A stretch of 36,624 nt of DNA from JBFWIW01 sp050253535 (GTDB taxonomy: Bacteria; Bacillota; Clostridia; Oscillospirales; Oscillospiraceae): contig JBFWIW010000028.1 in NCBI GenBank assembly GCA_050253535.1, positions 1-36,624 on the forward strand, given 5' to 3'. The position numbers and the translations under genes are program-made. Position 1 is the first letter of the stretch, and each line of letters starts with the position of its first letter. Positions 1-7,802 of this stretch are shown piece by piece. A model generated the notes under the pieces. The model searched no databases. It saw nothing but the letters and a program-made list of their open reading frames with translations, and had not been told where the DNA came from.

Positions 1-759
1 GACGTCACCATGACAAACTCCTCCACCGCTCCTCAGGCGAACTTCGTCACCGCTGTCGAAGTTCTCGACCTCCCCTTCATATTCAGAGATATGGATATGG
101 CACGCACAGTCTGCAAGGACGACGAGTTCCTCGGTGTTATGAGAGAAGCCTATGCTGAAAAGGGCTTTTACCTTATTGATCTTCTGAATCAGGGCTTCCG
201 CACCACCACCACCGATACACTCGAAGCTCATACTCCGGACGATTTCAAGGGCTTTAACATCAGAACCATGGAGAATGCAAACCACATGGCTATCTGGAAG
301 GCCCTCGGCGCCAACCCCACTCCCATTGCATACACCGAGCTCTACACCGCTCTTCAGCAGGGCACCGTCCGCGGCCAGGAGAACCCCTATGAGAACATTT
401 CTGTCAAGAAGTTCTACGAGCAGCAGGACTACATCATCGGCACCAACCACGTCCTCCAGGTCATCGCCTGGATCGCGAACCTTGACTGGTATAATTCCCT
501 TGATGCTGAATGCCAGGAAGCCTTTAATGAGGCAGCTCTTGCAAACCGTGAGTTCACCGATAAATTTATCGACGATAATCAGGCAGTTTTCGTAAAGGAA
601 TTCGAAGATTACGGCTGCACAGTCTACGACCTCACTCCTGACGAGATCGCACTCTTCCAGGCCAAAACTGATTCCGTCTATGCTACTATCGAGCAGCATA
701 TGAAGGACATCAATTCCCCCGCTTATGACACCCTTATAAAGGTTGCTGCCGAGTACTAA
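1..759 (+). CDS. TRAP transporter solute-binding protein (DctP family), copy A, 5' end outside window
   Basis: This is the extracytoplasmic substrate-binding component of a tripartite ATP-independent periplasmic (TRAP) transporter. The reading frame is open from base 1 and aligns with the interior of the intact paralogue at 1657-2733 (APQANFV, EKGFY, FNIRTMENANHM, ANPTPIAYTELYTALQQGTV, NLDWYNSLD), so the ATG at position 10 is internal and the true start lies upstream. The FR dipeptide that normally leads to the carboxylate-binding arginine region is kept (GFRTTTTDT). One oddity is the conserved TVDGQEN motif, which reads TVRGQEN here, a charge reversal near the ligand cleft. No DctQ/DctM genes lie downstream; the cognate permease, if any, is upstream of the window or is the set at 33287-35162. 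The family assignment is firm. The ligand, probably an organic acid, is not known. Confidence 0.93.
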   Translation, partial: DVTMTNSSTAPQANFVTAVEVLDLPFIFRDMDMARTVCKDDEFLGVMREAYAEKGFYLIDLLNQGFRTTTTDTLEAHTPDDFKGFNIRTMENANHMAIWKALGANPTPIAYTELYTALQQGTVRGQENPYENISVKKFYEQQDYIIGTNHVLQVIAWIANLDWYNSLDAECQEAFNEAALANREFTDKFIDDNQAVFVKEFEDYGCTVYDLTPDEIALFQAKTDSVYATIEQHMKDINSPAYDTLIKVAAEY

Positions 760-809
760 TAGAATTTTAACGGCACTTAGGCGAAATATATTAACAAACA
801 GCCCTCCGA

Positions 810-840
810 AGGGGCGGGACTTACGAATTGTCCCGCCCCT
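810..840. terminator. hairpin after DctP copy A
   Basis: Eleven perfectly paired bases (aggggcgggac / gtcccgcccct) enclose a 9-nt loop 50 bases after the stop codon of copy A. The run of T after the stem is poor (ctcgtt), so it may be a weak terminator or a transcript-stabilising stem. Confidence 0.6.
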
Positions 841-851
841 CTCGTTAAAAA

Positions 852-1474
852 ATGAAAAAGCGCTTATGATCATCCTTGCACTCGTTTTCTGCCTGAGCCT
901 TATAGCAGGCTGTGGTGGCACGACCTCCGGCACTTCCTCTGACTGAACTCCGCCTCCGGCACTGCTTATTCTGTTGCGCTGGCTCATTCCTCCACCGAGG
1001 ACTCATCCGGCCATATAGGCTTTTTGGCTATGAAACAGCATCTCGAGGATAGCGGTCGTTTTATTGTTACTATCTATCCCAACGGCCAGCTCGGCGCTGA
1101 CCGCGAGGCAATTGAAGGCACCCAAAATGGTGATATAACCGGTACTATCACTTCTCCGGCCCCACAGGTCAACTTCGTTGGCGCAATACAGATTTATGAT
1201 ATTCCTTTCGCATGCCTTGACATAGACGCTGCCCGCACGCTCGCCACAGATGAGGAATTTCTCACTCTCCTTCGCGAGCCTTATGCTGAAAAAGGTTTTT
1301 ACCTTGGTTTCCTCTGCGATATAGTTTCCGTATCCTCACCACCCGCGATCTTGAAGTTCACACACCTGATGATTTAAAGGGCTTCAATGTCCGCACAATG
1401 GAGAATGCCAACCATATGCTCATTTGGTCCACCATTGGCGCAAATCCGACCCCGATAGCTTATACCGATCTTCG
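852..1474 (+). pseudogene. decayed TRAP solute-binding protein, copy B
   Basis: This is a third paralogue of the flanking DctP genes with several disabling changes. The start aligns with the signal peptide of the intact copy at 1657, but the A-run after ATG AAA is one base shorter, which shifts the frame into an early TGA; the lipoprotein segment (ILALVFCLSLIAGCGGTTSGT) continues in another frame. An in-frame TGA follows at about 942. From about 1024 the frame is open again (SGRFIVTIYPNGQLGADREAIEGTQNGDI to EKGFYLGFLCDI). Another single-base loss near 1328 shifts the part encoding FNVRTMENANHM. Homology stops at about 1474 within AYTDL, so roughly the last 130 residues are missing and AT-rich sequence follows. 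It is a dead gene in a tandem array. Confidence 0.9.
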
Positions 1475-1507
1475 TTTTTCTTTATAATAAATATCATTAT
1501 TATTTTA

Positions 1508-1535
1508 TTGATATTTTAATTTATTAGTATATAAT
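1508..1535 (+). promoter_or_regulatory. sigma-A type promoter for DctP copy C
   Basis: TTGATA (1508-1513) and a perfect TATAAT (1530-1535) are separated by 16 bases in the AT-rich stretch between the copy B relic and copy C. It would give a leader of about 115 bases before the start at 1657. Confidence 0.55.
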
Positions 1536-1656
1536 AAATTTAGCTTGCTGGAAAATTATAGTAATTATTTTATATGCATATAAATATATTATAATTTTAA
1601 TATCCGCTCACGTTATGCCCGGCAAGCAAAAATATTATTTGGAGAGGAAGTAAAAT

Positions 1657-2733
1657 ATGAAAAAAGCGCTTGTGACCATTCTTGCACTCGTTTTCTGCCT
1701 GAGCCTTATGGCAGGCTGCGGCGGAACGACCTCCGGCACGGATTCCAGCACTGCCACCGGCAACACCGGCACCTCCGGCAACACCGACGCAACAAAAGAA
1801 GTTTACACCTTCACCCTTGCGCATGCCTCTGCTGAAGACACCACCTCCCATCTGAGTTTCGTCGAATTGGAGAAATTCCTCGAGGATTCAGGCCGTTTTG
1901 ACGTGAATCTCTATCCGAACGGCCAGCTTGGTGCTGACCGGGAAGCCATTGAAGGTGTACAGAACGGTGATATTATGATGACCTGCACCTCTCCTGCTCC
2001 GCAGGCGAACTTCGTCCCCGCTGCTATGATCTTCGACGTTCCGTTCGCGGTCATGAACGTTGACATGATCCGATACCTTGAAAACAACGAGGACTTTATC
2101 GATGGCCTCAGGAAGTACTATGCCGAGAAGGGCTTCTATATGGGTTATATGTGCGATATGACCTTCCGCATCATGACCTCCCGCGGCGTCGAGGTCCACA
2201 CTCCCGCCGACCTCAAGGGCTTCAATATACGCACTATGGAGAACGCAAACCACATGCTCCTCTGGTCCTCTCTCGGCGCAAACCCAACCCCGATCGCTTA
2301 CACAGAGCTCTACACCGCTCTCCAGCAGGGCACCGTTGACGGTCAGGAGAACGCCCTTGAGCTCGCCATCACCCAGAAGTTCTACGAGCAGCAGGACCAT
2401 GCGAACATAACCAACCACCTCATGCACGCAAACCTCGCACCCATTAACCTCGACTGGTACAACAGCCTTGACGATGAAGCCCGCGATATCTTCAACGAAG
2501 GCCTCATCATGGCCAGAGACTATATGCATAGTCTCGTTGACGCCAATCAGGAAGGCTATAGAGAATTCTGCAATGAAAATGGCATGCCCATAAACGACCT
2601 GACCGTTGAAGAACTCGAAGCTTTTGCCGCACTGACAACGCCTGTCGACGAGAAGGTTGACGGCGAGCTGAAGGCACAGAACTGCGATATCTACGATACT
2701 TTCATTGCTGCCGTTGAGTCTTATCCTGGCTAA
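1657..2733 (+). CDS. TRAP transporter solute-binding protein (DctP family), copy C, intact
   Basis: This is a substrate-binding lipoprotein of a TRAP transporter, 358 residues, the usual family length. It has a signal peptide with lipobox (LSLMAGC, acylated Cys at about 21) and a Ser/Thr/Gly-rich linker to about residue 45, then the DctP domain with YPNGQLGADREAIEGVQNGDI, MTFRIMTSRG carrying the conserved ligand-binding arginine, FNIRTMENANHM and QQGTVDGQENA. The start is supported by GGAGAGG about 10 bases upstream. It sits alone downstream of two paralogues without permease genes, so it may work with a permease encoded elsewhere. It shares the family signature with the divergent DctP at 32104-33207 but is much closer to copies A and B, which points to local tandem duplication. 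Substrate specificity is not known. Confidence 0.95.
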   Translation: MKKALVTILALVFCLSLMAGCGGTTSGTDSSTATGNTGTSGNTDATKEVYTFTLAHASAEDTTSHLSFVELEKFLEDSGRFDVNLYPNGQLGADREAIEGVQNGDIMMTCTSPAPQANFVPAAMIFDVPFAVMNVDMIRYLENNEDFIDGLRKYYAEKGFYMGYMCDMTFRIMTSRGVEVHTPADLKGFNIRTMENANHMLLWSSLGANPTPIAYTELYTALQQGTVDGQENALELAITQKFYEQQDHANITNHLMHANLAPINLDWYNSLDDEARDIFNEGLIMARDYMHSLVDANQEGYREFCNENGMPINDLTVEELEAFAALTTPVDEKVDGELKAQNCDIYDTFIAAVESYPG

Positions 2734-2796
2734 TAAGCAATTTATACAACGATATTAAATACGCCGGGCTGCAATTAGCAAAGTCAACCCCCAGCT

Positions 2797-3121
2797 AGGC
2801 ACGCGAACCTTAAGTACAAGTATGGAAACCGCCAGTTTTGGTCAAGAGGCTACTATATGGATACAGTAGGACGAAATAAAAAGCAACTGGCATAATATAT
2901 CCGGAACCAATTGGAATCAGACCAGATAGCAGATCAGATGGGACTAAAGGAATTTGTTGACCCGTTCACGCGTCGCGAGAACAAAAAGGCATAAAGAAAA
3001 CCCTTTAAGGGGTAGCCCGAAAAAGAAATGCAGTCGGCAGACTTTTCGGAGCCCCTTAAGGGGTTTCGTCCGTATTATGCCCTTATAGGGCTTACTCAAG
3101 CCTCCGGCTTAGCCGAAGGTT
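2797..3121 (+). mobile_element. relic of an IS200/IS605-family element (3' part)
   Basis: This is what remains of an IS200-type insertion sequence. 2797-2994 translates, with one stop codon, to the typical C-terminus of the HUH transposase TnpA: RHANLKYKYGNRQFW, RGYYMDTVGRNKKQLA, a TAA at 2893-2895, then YIRNQLESDQIADQMGLKE and FVDPFTRRENKKA ending at 2992-2994. The N-terminal two thirds, including the HUH motif, are absent. The transposase frame is followed by palindromes: 3000-3013 (ccctttaagggg core), 3052-3063 (ccccttaagggg), 3079-3091 and the hairpin 3101-3119 (cctccggct/agccgaagg). These resemble the subterminal hairpins recognised at IS200/IS605 right ends. It is dead: 5'-truncated and interrupted. 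It lies directly after the tandem DctP array. Confidence 0.75.
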
Positions 3122-3140
3122 TTGACTCCATGAACTGATG

Positions 3141-3671
3141 TCATCTCATGAACCCGCCGCCTAAGGACTTTACATCGTTCGCAGAGATGATAGCGTCGGG
3201 ATCTATGGCGCGTACAAGTTTTACCGCCTCCGGTATACGCTTGCGTTTCAGCTGTACGAATATCATTTCGCGCTTTGTTCCATCTACGCTGTGTCCATCC
3301 AAAAGCGTCACTCCGAAGCCGCCCTCACGGAGAGTCGCTCCGACTTTTTCCGCGTCGGTTGCAGGCGAGACGACCTGGATCGACGTGAGCCCGACAGCAA
3401 GCCTCTGTTCCAGTGCCATTCCCATAAGTATTCCGCAGGAGAATGCCACGCAGTAGACGACTACTTCAAAAGGGTCTTCATAGAGATCCGCGAGCACAGA
3501 GCTGGCAATGACCACCCAGAAAAATACTTCAAACAGTCCACAGAAAGCACCAAGAAATTTCTTCCCTTTGCCGACGAACATAATTCTCAGCGTACTGAAC
3601 GTGACCTCTATCATTTTGCCGACAAAGATCAAAAGATACAGCCAACCTCCGGAAATTCCTATTTGTCCCAT
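3141..3671 (-). CDS. UPF0316 / DUF2179 membrane protein (YebE-like)
   Basis: This 176-residue membrane protein matches the UPF0316 family (YebE of Bacillus). The N-terminal half has about three hydrophobic helices (residues 8-28, 40-60, 70-87) with the characteristic GKMIEVTFSTLRIMFVGKGKK loop. The C-terminal half (about 100-170) is a soluble DUF2179-type domain (GVTLLDGHSVDG, REMIFVQLKRK, DPDAIISANDVK) shared with YitT proteins. The biochemical role of the family is not established. The gene stands alone on the minus strand, divergent from nothing nearby, with 114 bases to the next minus-strand gene start. Family membership is confident; function is open. Confidence 0.9.
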   Translation of the reverse strand: MGQIGISGGWLYLLIFVGKMIEVTFSTLRIMFVGKGKKFLGAFCGLFEVFFWVVIASSVLADLYEDPFEVVVYCVAFSCGILMGMALEQRLAVGLTSIQVVSPATDAEKVGATLREGGFGVTLLDGHSVDGTKREMIFVQLKRKRIPEAVKLVRAIDPDAIISANDVKSLGGGFMR

Positions 3672-3785
3672 AAATCATTACTCTCCTTAACTATTTATGA
3701 CTACCTGGCAAATGGGGCAAGCTGAGAGAACAGACGGTTTTTATTGATACTTCTATATCCGCCATTCGTTCCTAATGCTGTTATA

Positions 3786-4250
3786 TTATACTTTACAGAC
3801 ATCAATCCATGCGACTGCATCGGAGTCTTTAAAAAGTTCTTCACAGGTTAGTTCAATCGCGCTGTTTGCGCTGCCGCAGGCAGGAAATACAGTATCAAAT
3901 CTCTTAAGCGACTCGTCAAGATAAGTCTCGACACCCTCTTTAACAGCGAAAGGGCACACCCCGCCAACAGCGTGGCCTACCATACCGACCGCTTCCTCCG
4001 GAGTAAGCATTCTGGCTTTCGTATGAAACCGTGCTTTATACTTTGAATTGTCCACTTTAACGTCACCCGCCGTGACAATCAGGATACATTTTTCATCTAT
4101 TTTGAATGAGAGTGTTTTCGCTATCCGTGCCGGTTTAACGCCAACAGCCAGTGCAGCAAGCTCCACTGTCGCACTGGATACCGGAAATTCCAAGATCCTC
4201 TCCTCCATCCCGCGTCCCCTGAAAAATTCTCTGACTTTCTCTATAGACAT
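3786..4250 (-). CDS. YbaK/EbsC-type aminoacyl-tRNA deacylase domain protein
   Basis: This is a stand-alone YbaK/ProRS-type editing domain, 154 residues from the chosen start. The family hydrolyses mischarged aminoacyl-tRNAs such as Cys- or Ala-tRNA(Pro). Seen are AKTLSFKIDEKCILIVTAGDVKVDNSKYK (the lysine of this K-T-L region is conserved), MLTPEEAVGMVGHAVGGVCPFAV (the VGG..CPF loop typical of the family) and a C-terminal SANSAIELTCEEL. The frame is open to 4298, but ATG at 4248-4250 has an AAGGGGA ribosome binding site 7 bases upstream and matches the family start (MSIEKVREFF), so it is preferred. Its specific tRNA substrate cannot be told from sequence. It is 45 bases downstream of queH and probably cotranscribed. 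Confidence 0.9.
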   Translation of the reverse strand: MSIEKVREFFRGRGMEERILEFPVSSATVELAALAVGVKPARIAKTLSFKIDEKCILIVTAGDVKVDNSKYKARFHTKARMLTPEEAVGMVGHAVGGVCPFAVKEGVETYLDESLKRFDTVFPACGSANSAIELTCEELFKDSDAVAWIDVCKV

Positions 4251-4294
4251 ACCTGGTTCCCCTTTTTTACATGCAAAAATACATATTAAGTATA

Positions 4295-4948
4295 TCACAA
4301 ACTGTGTTCATTTTTCCATACTATTCCTGCACGGAGCGAAAATTCGCAGCCGCAATAATTCTGGCGGTATATCCCATACTCCCTTGCAAGCTCTATCGAG
4401 CGTTTGTAACCGTTTTTTTTCTTGAAATCAGCAAAAAGGTACCGTACTCCGTACTTTTTTCCCGCCTTTTGTCCGATCTCATTGAGAATCTCCGTATTTT
4501 TATGCGGGCTCACCGAGAGTGTCGTCGTAAAATAGTCGAAGCTGAGTTCTCTTGCCATCCTTGCCGTCTCATCAAGCCTGATCTCAAAACACTTTGCACA
4601 TCTGGCTCCGCCCTCAGGCTCATTTTCAAGCCCTTCAACCGCCGTGTAAAAGTCTTCAGGCTTATACTCCGCGTGTATTATATCTACTGCTCCGGGAAAT
4701 CTCATCTCTTTTATTAGCCGCTTTTGTTCCGAAAGACGTTTTTCATACTCCTCCGGCGGATATATGTTCGGATTATAGTAAAAAACGCTTATGTCAAAAA
4801 AGCACGACAGATACTCCAGGACATAGCTGCTGCACGGCCCGCAGCAGCTATGCAGCAAAAGACGTGGTCGAATACCCGATATACCGATAGCATCAATCTC
4901 CTTATCTAGCAGCTTTTGGTAATCTGTTTTCACGTCCCATGTCCTCAT
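4295..4948 (-). CDS. queH: epoxyqueuosine reductase QueH
   Basis: QueH performs the last step of queuosine biosynthesis, reducing epoxyqueuosine in tRNA to queuosine; it is the non-homologous replacement for QueG (family DUF208). The 217 residues show all hallmark cysteines: HSCCGPCS near the N-terminus (Cys35, Cys36, Cys39), RCAKCFEIRL (Cys117, Cys120), TTTLSVSPHKN, and the C-terminal QNYCGCEFS (Cys199, Cys201). These ligate an iron-sulphur cluster and a second metal centre. No strong ribosome binding site precedes the ATG at 4948, so the exact start is less certain, but no other in-frame start fits the family better. The neighbouring YbaK-type gene also acts on tRNA. Confidence 0.95.
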   Translation of the reverse strand: MRTWDVKTDYQKLLDKEIDAIGISGIRPRLLLHSCCGPCSSYVLEYLSCFFDISVFYYNPNIYPPEEYEKRLSEQKRLIKEMRFPGAVDIIHAEYKPEDFYTAVEGLENEPEGGARCAKCFEIRLDETARMARELSFDYFTTTLSVSPHKNTEILNEIGQKAGKKYGVRYLFADFKKKNGYKRSIELAREYGIYRQNYCGCEFSLRAGIVWKNEHSL

Positions 4949-4951
4949 TTC

Positions 4952-4980
4952 TTGACTAAATAATGATTTTAGAGTAAAAT
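4952..4980 (+). promoter_or_regulatory. sigma-A type promoter for the alpha/beta hydrolase
   Basis: TTGACT (4952-4957), a 17-base spacer and TAAAAT (4975-4980) lie 104 bases before the hydrolase start at 5084, just outside the divergent queH start. Confidence 0.6.
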
Positions 4981-5083
4981 GCAGTAAGAATTTGGTTCAC
5001 CATAAGGTGACGGAAGTCGCACCAAGCAGGCAGAAGCCAGCATCTCCGCGTTCATAGTATAACACAGGAAGGGCGGTATTTCC

Positions 5084-6013
5084 ATGTCGCAAATGCGTGA
5101 ATTCTATTACGCCTCGGCTGACGGAAAAAATGATATCCACGCTGTCGAGTGGCTGCCTGACGGCGATATTCGCGCCGTCATCCAAATAGCTCACGGAATA
5201 GCGGAATACATAGGGAGATACGACAACTTTGCGCGCTATTTGGCAAAATTCGGTTTTCTCGTCGAAGGGAATGACCACCTTGGACACGGCGGGTCTTATA
5301 CGTCAGACGATGACAAGGGTTTTTTCGCTGAAAAACATGGCTGGGATACCGCTGTCTCCGATATGCATACGCTTTATGAGATAACCAGAGCCTACCACCC
5401 CAAAATCCCATACTTTCTTCTGGGGCACTCCATGGGGAGCTTTCTTTCACGGACGTATATCACCAAGTATTCCAGCGAGCTTTCGGGCTGTATTCTCTCC
5501 GGAACCGGTGAGCAACCGGCCGCCGCCTGCTGTTTAGGCTCACTTCTTGCAAATATTGAATCCCTTTTCTTCGGAAACCGCGGCAAAAGCAACAGGATAA
5601 ATAATCTCTGCTTTGGCGCCTATAATAAGCGTATCAACCCCACTGTTACACCCAACGATTGGATATCCAGGGACGGGGAACTGGTAGCAAAGTATATAAG
5701 AGATGTAAACTGCGGCTTTATACCGACAAACCGCCTTGTCGCCGATATGCTGGGCGGGCTTAGATTCATAGGCAGAAAAAGCAGTGTTGATGCCGTCAGA
5801 AAAGACCTCCCCATATACTTTTTTTCCGGCGGAGAGGACCCCGTCGGCGGTTATGGAAGAGGCATCACTCACGTTTACAGTCGTTTTTACAAAGCCGGAT
5901 TTGAGGATGTGAGTATTAAACTATATCCCGGCGGCCGGCATGAAATGTTAAATGAGACAAACAAGGACGAGGTCTACGCCGACGTTCTTGAATGGCTCAC
6001 TAAGAGAATATAA
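5084..6013 (+). CDS. alpha/beta hydrolase, serine aminopeptidase S33 / monoacylglycerol lipase-like
   Basis: This is a cytoplasmic 309-residue hydrolase of the lysophospholipase/monoacylglycerol lipase group (Hydrolase_4). Seen are the oxyanion-side motif IAHGIAEYIGRYDNFA, NDHLGHGGS, the nucleophile elbow GHSMGS (Ser116), the acid in SGGEDPVG (Asp252) and the catalytic histidine in GGRHEMLNE (His286), so the triad is complete. There is no signal peptide. The ATG at 5084 follows AGGAAGG. A lid-like insertion (about 140-230) separates strands 6 and 7. Natural substrate is unknown; a short-chain ester or monoglyceride is likely from family knowledge. Single-gene unit with its own promoter and terminator. 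Confidence 0.9.
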   Translation: MSQMREFYYASADGKNDIHAVEWLPDGDIRAVIQIAHGIAEYIGRYDNFARYLAKFGFLVEGNDHLGHGGSYTSDDDKGFFAEKHGWDTAVSDMHTLYEITRAYHPKIPYFLLGHSMGSFLSRTYITKYSSELSGCILSGTGEQPAAACCLGSLLANIESLFFGNRGKSNRINNLCFGAYNKRINPTVTPNDWISRDGELVAKYIRDVNCGFIPTNRLVADMLGGLRFIGRKSSVDAVRKDLPIYFFSGGEDPVGGYGRGITHVYSRFYKAGFEDVSIKLYPGGRHEMLNETNKDEVYADVLEWLTKRI

Positions 6014-6015
6014 CA

Positions 6016-6060
6016 GAAAACTATCCGGCGGAACATTTCGCCGGATAGTTTTCTTTATTT
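6016..6060 (+). terminator. rho-independent terminator after the alpha/beta hydrolase
   Basis: A 15-base-pair stem (gaaaactatccggcg / cgccggatagttttc, 6016-6030 with 6039-6053) with an 8-base loop begins 3 bases after the stop codon and is followed by tttattt. Confidence 0.9.
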
Positions 6061-6262
6061 TAATGCCTGCTGAACTAATCATGCTCCTATTTGATTGAGA
6101 TGATGAAAATATAAAGCGAGGATGTTTTATGTCCGGCTAGGCAGACGATGACGGCGGGCTGTTGACCGCATAGGCGGATAATAGGCCGCTTTTTATCATC
6201 AGGTTAATCGAATAGTAGTATCAATATATCTAAAGCGGTAAATCGCATTTGATCAGTTGACA

Positions 6263-6880
6263 TTATTTTATGAAACTGACATACCTGCAGATCTCCTCTG
6301 CCGCTCTGTCCTTTCTCTCATTAAATATGACTTTGTTCTCCTCAAAGAGATTGCGGCCCTGCGTATCGATGGAGACTATGAGCGGGCCGAATTCGCGAAC
6401 ACGGCAGTTCCAGAGCGTCTCCGGCATTCCAAGGTCGCGCCAGTCAGCGGACTCTATCTCCTCCACGGTGACTGCGGCGACGACAGCGCATCCTGCAGGG
6501 AACACGCAGTGCAGGGCCTTGTACTCGCGGCAGCCCTCCTCTGTCCCTTCGCCCATACCGCCCTTGCCGACAACGAGTTTCACTCCGGTACGCTTTATAA
6601 ATTCCTTCTCAAACTTTTCCATGCGCATGCTTGTCGTTGGGCCTATGGAAACCATCTCGAACTTGTCCTCTGAGCCCTCTATCGGCCTAACGATGGGGCC
6701 GGCGTGTATGATGGCGCCGCCGTTTAAGTCGACCGGCAGCTCCCGTCCGCCCTCTATAAGCCGACGGTGCGCAACATCGCGGCAGGTAACTATATTGCCG
6801 GTTAAATAGATGATGTCGCCGATCTTAATATTCTCCAGGTCTTCCGCCTTTATCGGAGTCGTAAGTATCTTTTTCATCAT
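6263..6880 (-). CDS. ttdB: L(+)-tartrate dehydratase beta subunit
   Basis: This is the small subunit of the oxygen-sensitive [4Fe-4S] class I hydro-lyase that dehydrates L(+)-tartrate to oxaloacetate. The 205 residues match TtdB closely over the whole length: KKILTTPIKAEDLENIKIGDIIYLTG, VTCRDVAHRRLIE, HAGPIVRP, VSIGPTTSMRMEKFEKEFI, LVVGKGGMG, HCVFPAGCAVVAA, FGPLIVSIDTQGRNL. It is closer to TtdB than to fumarase C-terminal subunits, judged from memory of the E. coli proteins, so fumarase activity remains the main alternative. The start ATG overlaps the stop codon of ttdA (TAATGATG), indicating translational coupling and a stoichiometric complex. It is the last gene of the operon 6263-10184. 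Confidence 0.93.
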   Translation of the reverse strand: MMKKILTTPIKAEDLENIKIGDIIYLTGNIVTCRDVAHRRLIEGGRELPVDLNGGAIIHAGPIVRPIEGSEDKFEMVSIGPTTSMRMEKFEKEFIKRTGVKLVVGKGGMGEGTEEGCREYKALHCVFPAGCAVVAAVTVEEIESADWRDLGMPETLWNCRVREFGPLIVSIDTQGRNLFEENKVIFNERKDRAAEEICRYVSFIK

Positions 6881-7779
6881 TACAGCGCCGCCCCCCTGTG
6901 AGAAGTTATGGTATAGCCAAGGTCTCTGTCGAATATAATATGCCCCTTCCTGTGCGACCAGCAGCCGACGTTAACGGCTACGCCTATGGTCGACGGGTGG
7001 CGCGCTGTGTTCTCAATGTTTACGCCCATGACCGACATACTGCCGGACATTCCCTGTGGGCCGAGGCCTATGCTGTTTATGCCGTCCTCAAGGAGCTTTT
7101 CCATCGCTGCGGCGCGCTCGTTAGGGTTATGCTGCCCAATAGGGCGCATAAGCGCCTTTTTGGAAAGGAGCGCCGCCGTCTCCACGGATGTCGCGACGCC
7201 CACGCCGACGAGAAGCGGCGGGCAGGCGTTCAGGCCATAGCTCGTCATGACGTCGAGTACAAACTTCACCACGCCCTCGTATCCCGCGCCGGGCATAAGA
7301 ACCATCGCTTTGCCGGGTAGCGTACAGCCGCCTCCCGCCATGTATGTGTCTATCTCGCAGGTGTCGCAGTCGGGTACGATCTCCCAAAACACCGTCGGCG
7401 TACCCTTTCCCACGTTCTTATTGGTGTTGTATTCATCAAAGGTCTCAACGCTGTTGTGGCGCAGAGGGGCCTTTATCGTCGCCTCAATGACGGCCTCTTT
7501 GAGAAGTTTCTCCACCTCGCCAAGGAGCGGGAAGGCAACCCCGCACCTGACAAAAAACTGAAGAACACCCGTATCCTGACAGCAGGGGCGGTTCAGCTCC
7601 TTCGCCAGCCTCTGGTTCTCAAACATTGTGTCATAAATGGTTTTTACAAGCTCGCCGGTCTCCTTTTCGCGGAGTTCGGAGAGCTTTGCGGTGACGTCGT
7701 CAGGCAGGATTTTTCCCGTATAGGCGATAAATCTTGCCATAATATCTGTCATCTTCGCAACGGCCTGTTCTTTTTCCAT
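6880..7779 (-). CDS. ttdA: L(+)-tartrate dehydratase alpha subunit
   Basis: This is the catalytic iron-sulphur subunit of L(+)-tartrate dehydratase, 299 residues, like E. coli TtdA. Conserved segments are LNRPCCQDTGVLQFFV, APLRHNSVETFDEYNTNKN, YMAGGGCTLPGKAMVLMPG, LNACPPLLVGVGVATSVETAALLSKKAL, RPIGQHNPN, GPQGMSG and ARHPSTIGVAVNVGCWSHRKG. The three expected cluster-ligand cysteines are Cys67 (CQDTG), Cys186 and Cys273. The start has AGGGAGA upstream. It lies 23 bases downstream of the ABC ATPase gene, so transport and dehydration are probably cotranscribed. No tartrate antiporter gene (TtdT/DASS type) is seen in the window, which makes the adjacent ABC importer the candidate uptake route, by inference only. 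Confidence 0.94.
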   Translation of the reverse strand: MEKEQAVAKMTDIMARFIAYTGKILPDDVTAKLSELREKETGELVKTIYDTMFENQRLAKELNRPCCQDTGVLQFFVRCGVAFPLLGEVEKLLKEAVIEATIKAPLRHNSVETFDEYNTNKNVGKGTPTVFWEIVPDCDTCEIDTYMAGGGCTLPGKAMVLMPGAGYEGVVKFVLDVMTSYGLNACPPLLVGVGVATSVETAALLSKKALMRPIGQHNPNERAAAMEKLLEDGINSIGLGPQGMSGSMSVMGVNIENTARHPSTIGVAVNVGCWSHRKGHIIFDRDLGYTITSHRGAAL

Positions 7780-7802
7780 CTCAAATTCTCCCTATAATAG
7801 TA

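Noticed and set aside
743..946. 67-codon plus frame covering the copy A stop and a lipoprotein-like segment
   Set aside because: It only joins the hairpin region to the frameshifted signal peptide of the decayed copy B; there is no ribosome binding site.
1597..2529. Long minus-strand frames opposite the intact DctP gene
   Set aside because: They are reverse-frame shadows of a gene with strong codon bias; the plus-strand product is an unmistakable TRAP binding protein.
3291..3725. 144-codon plus-strand frame opposite the UPF0316 gene
   Set aside because: The minus-strand product has clear membrane helices and a DUF2179 domain; the plus frame has low-complexity, unfamily-like sequence.
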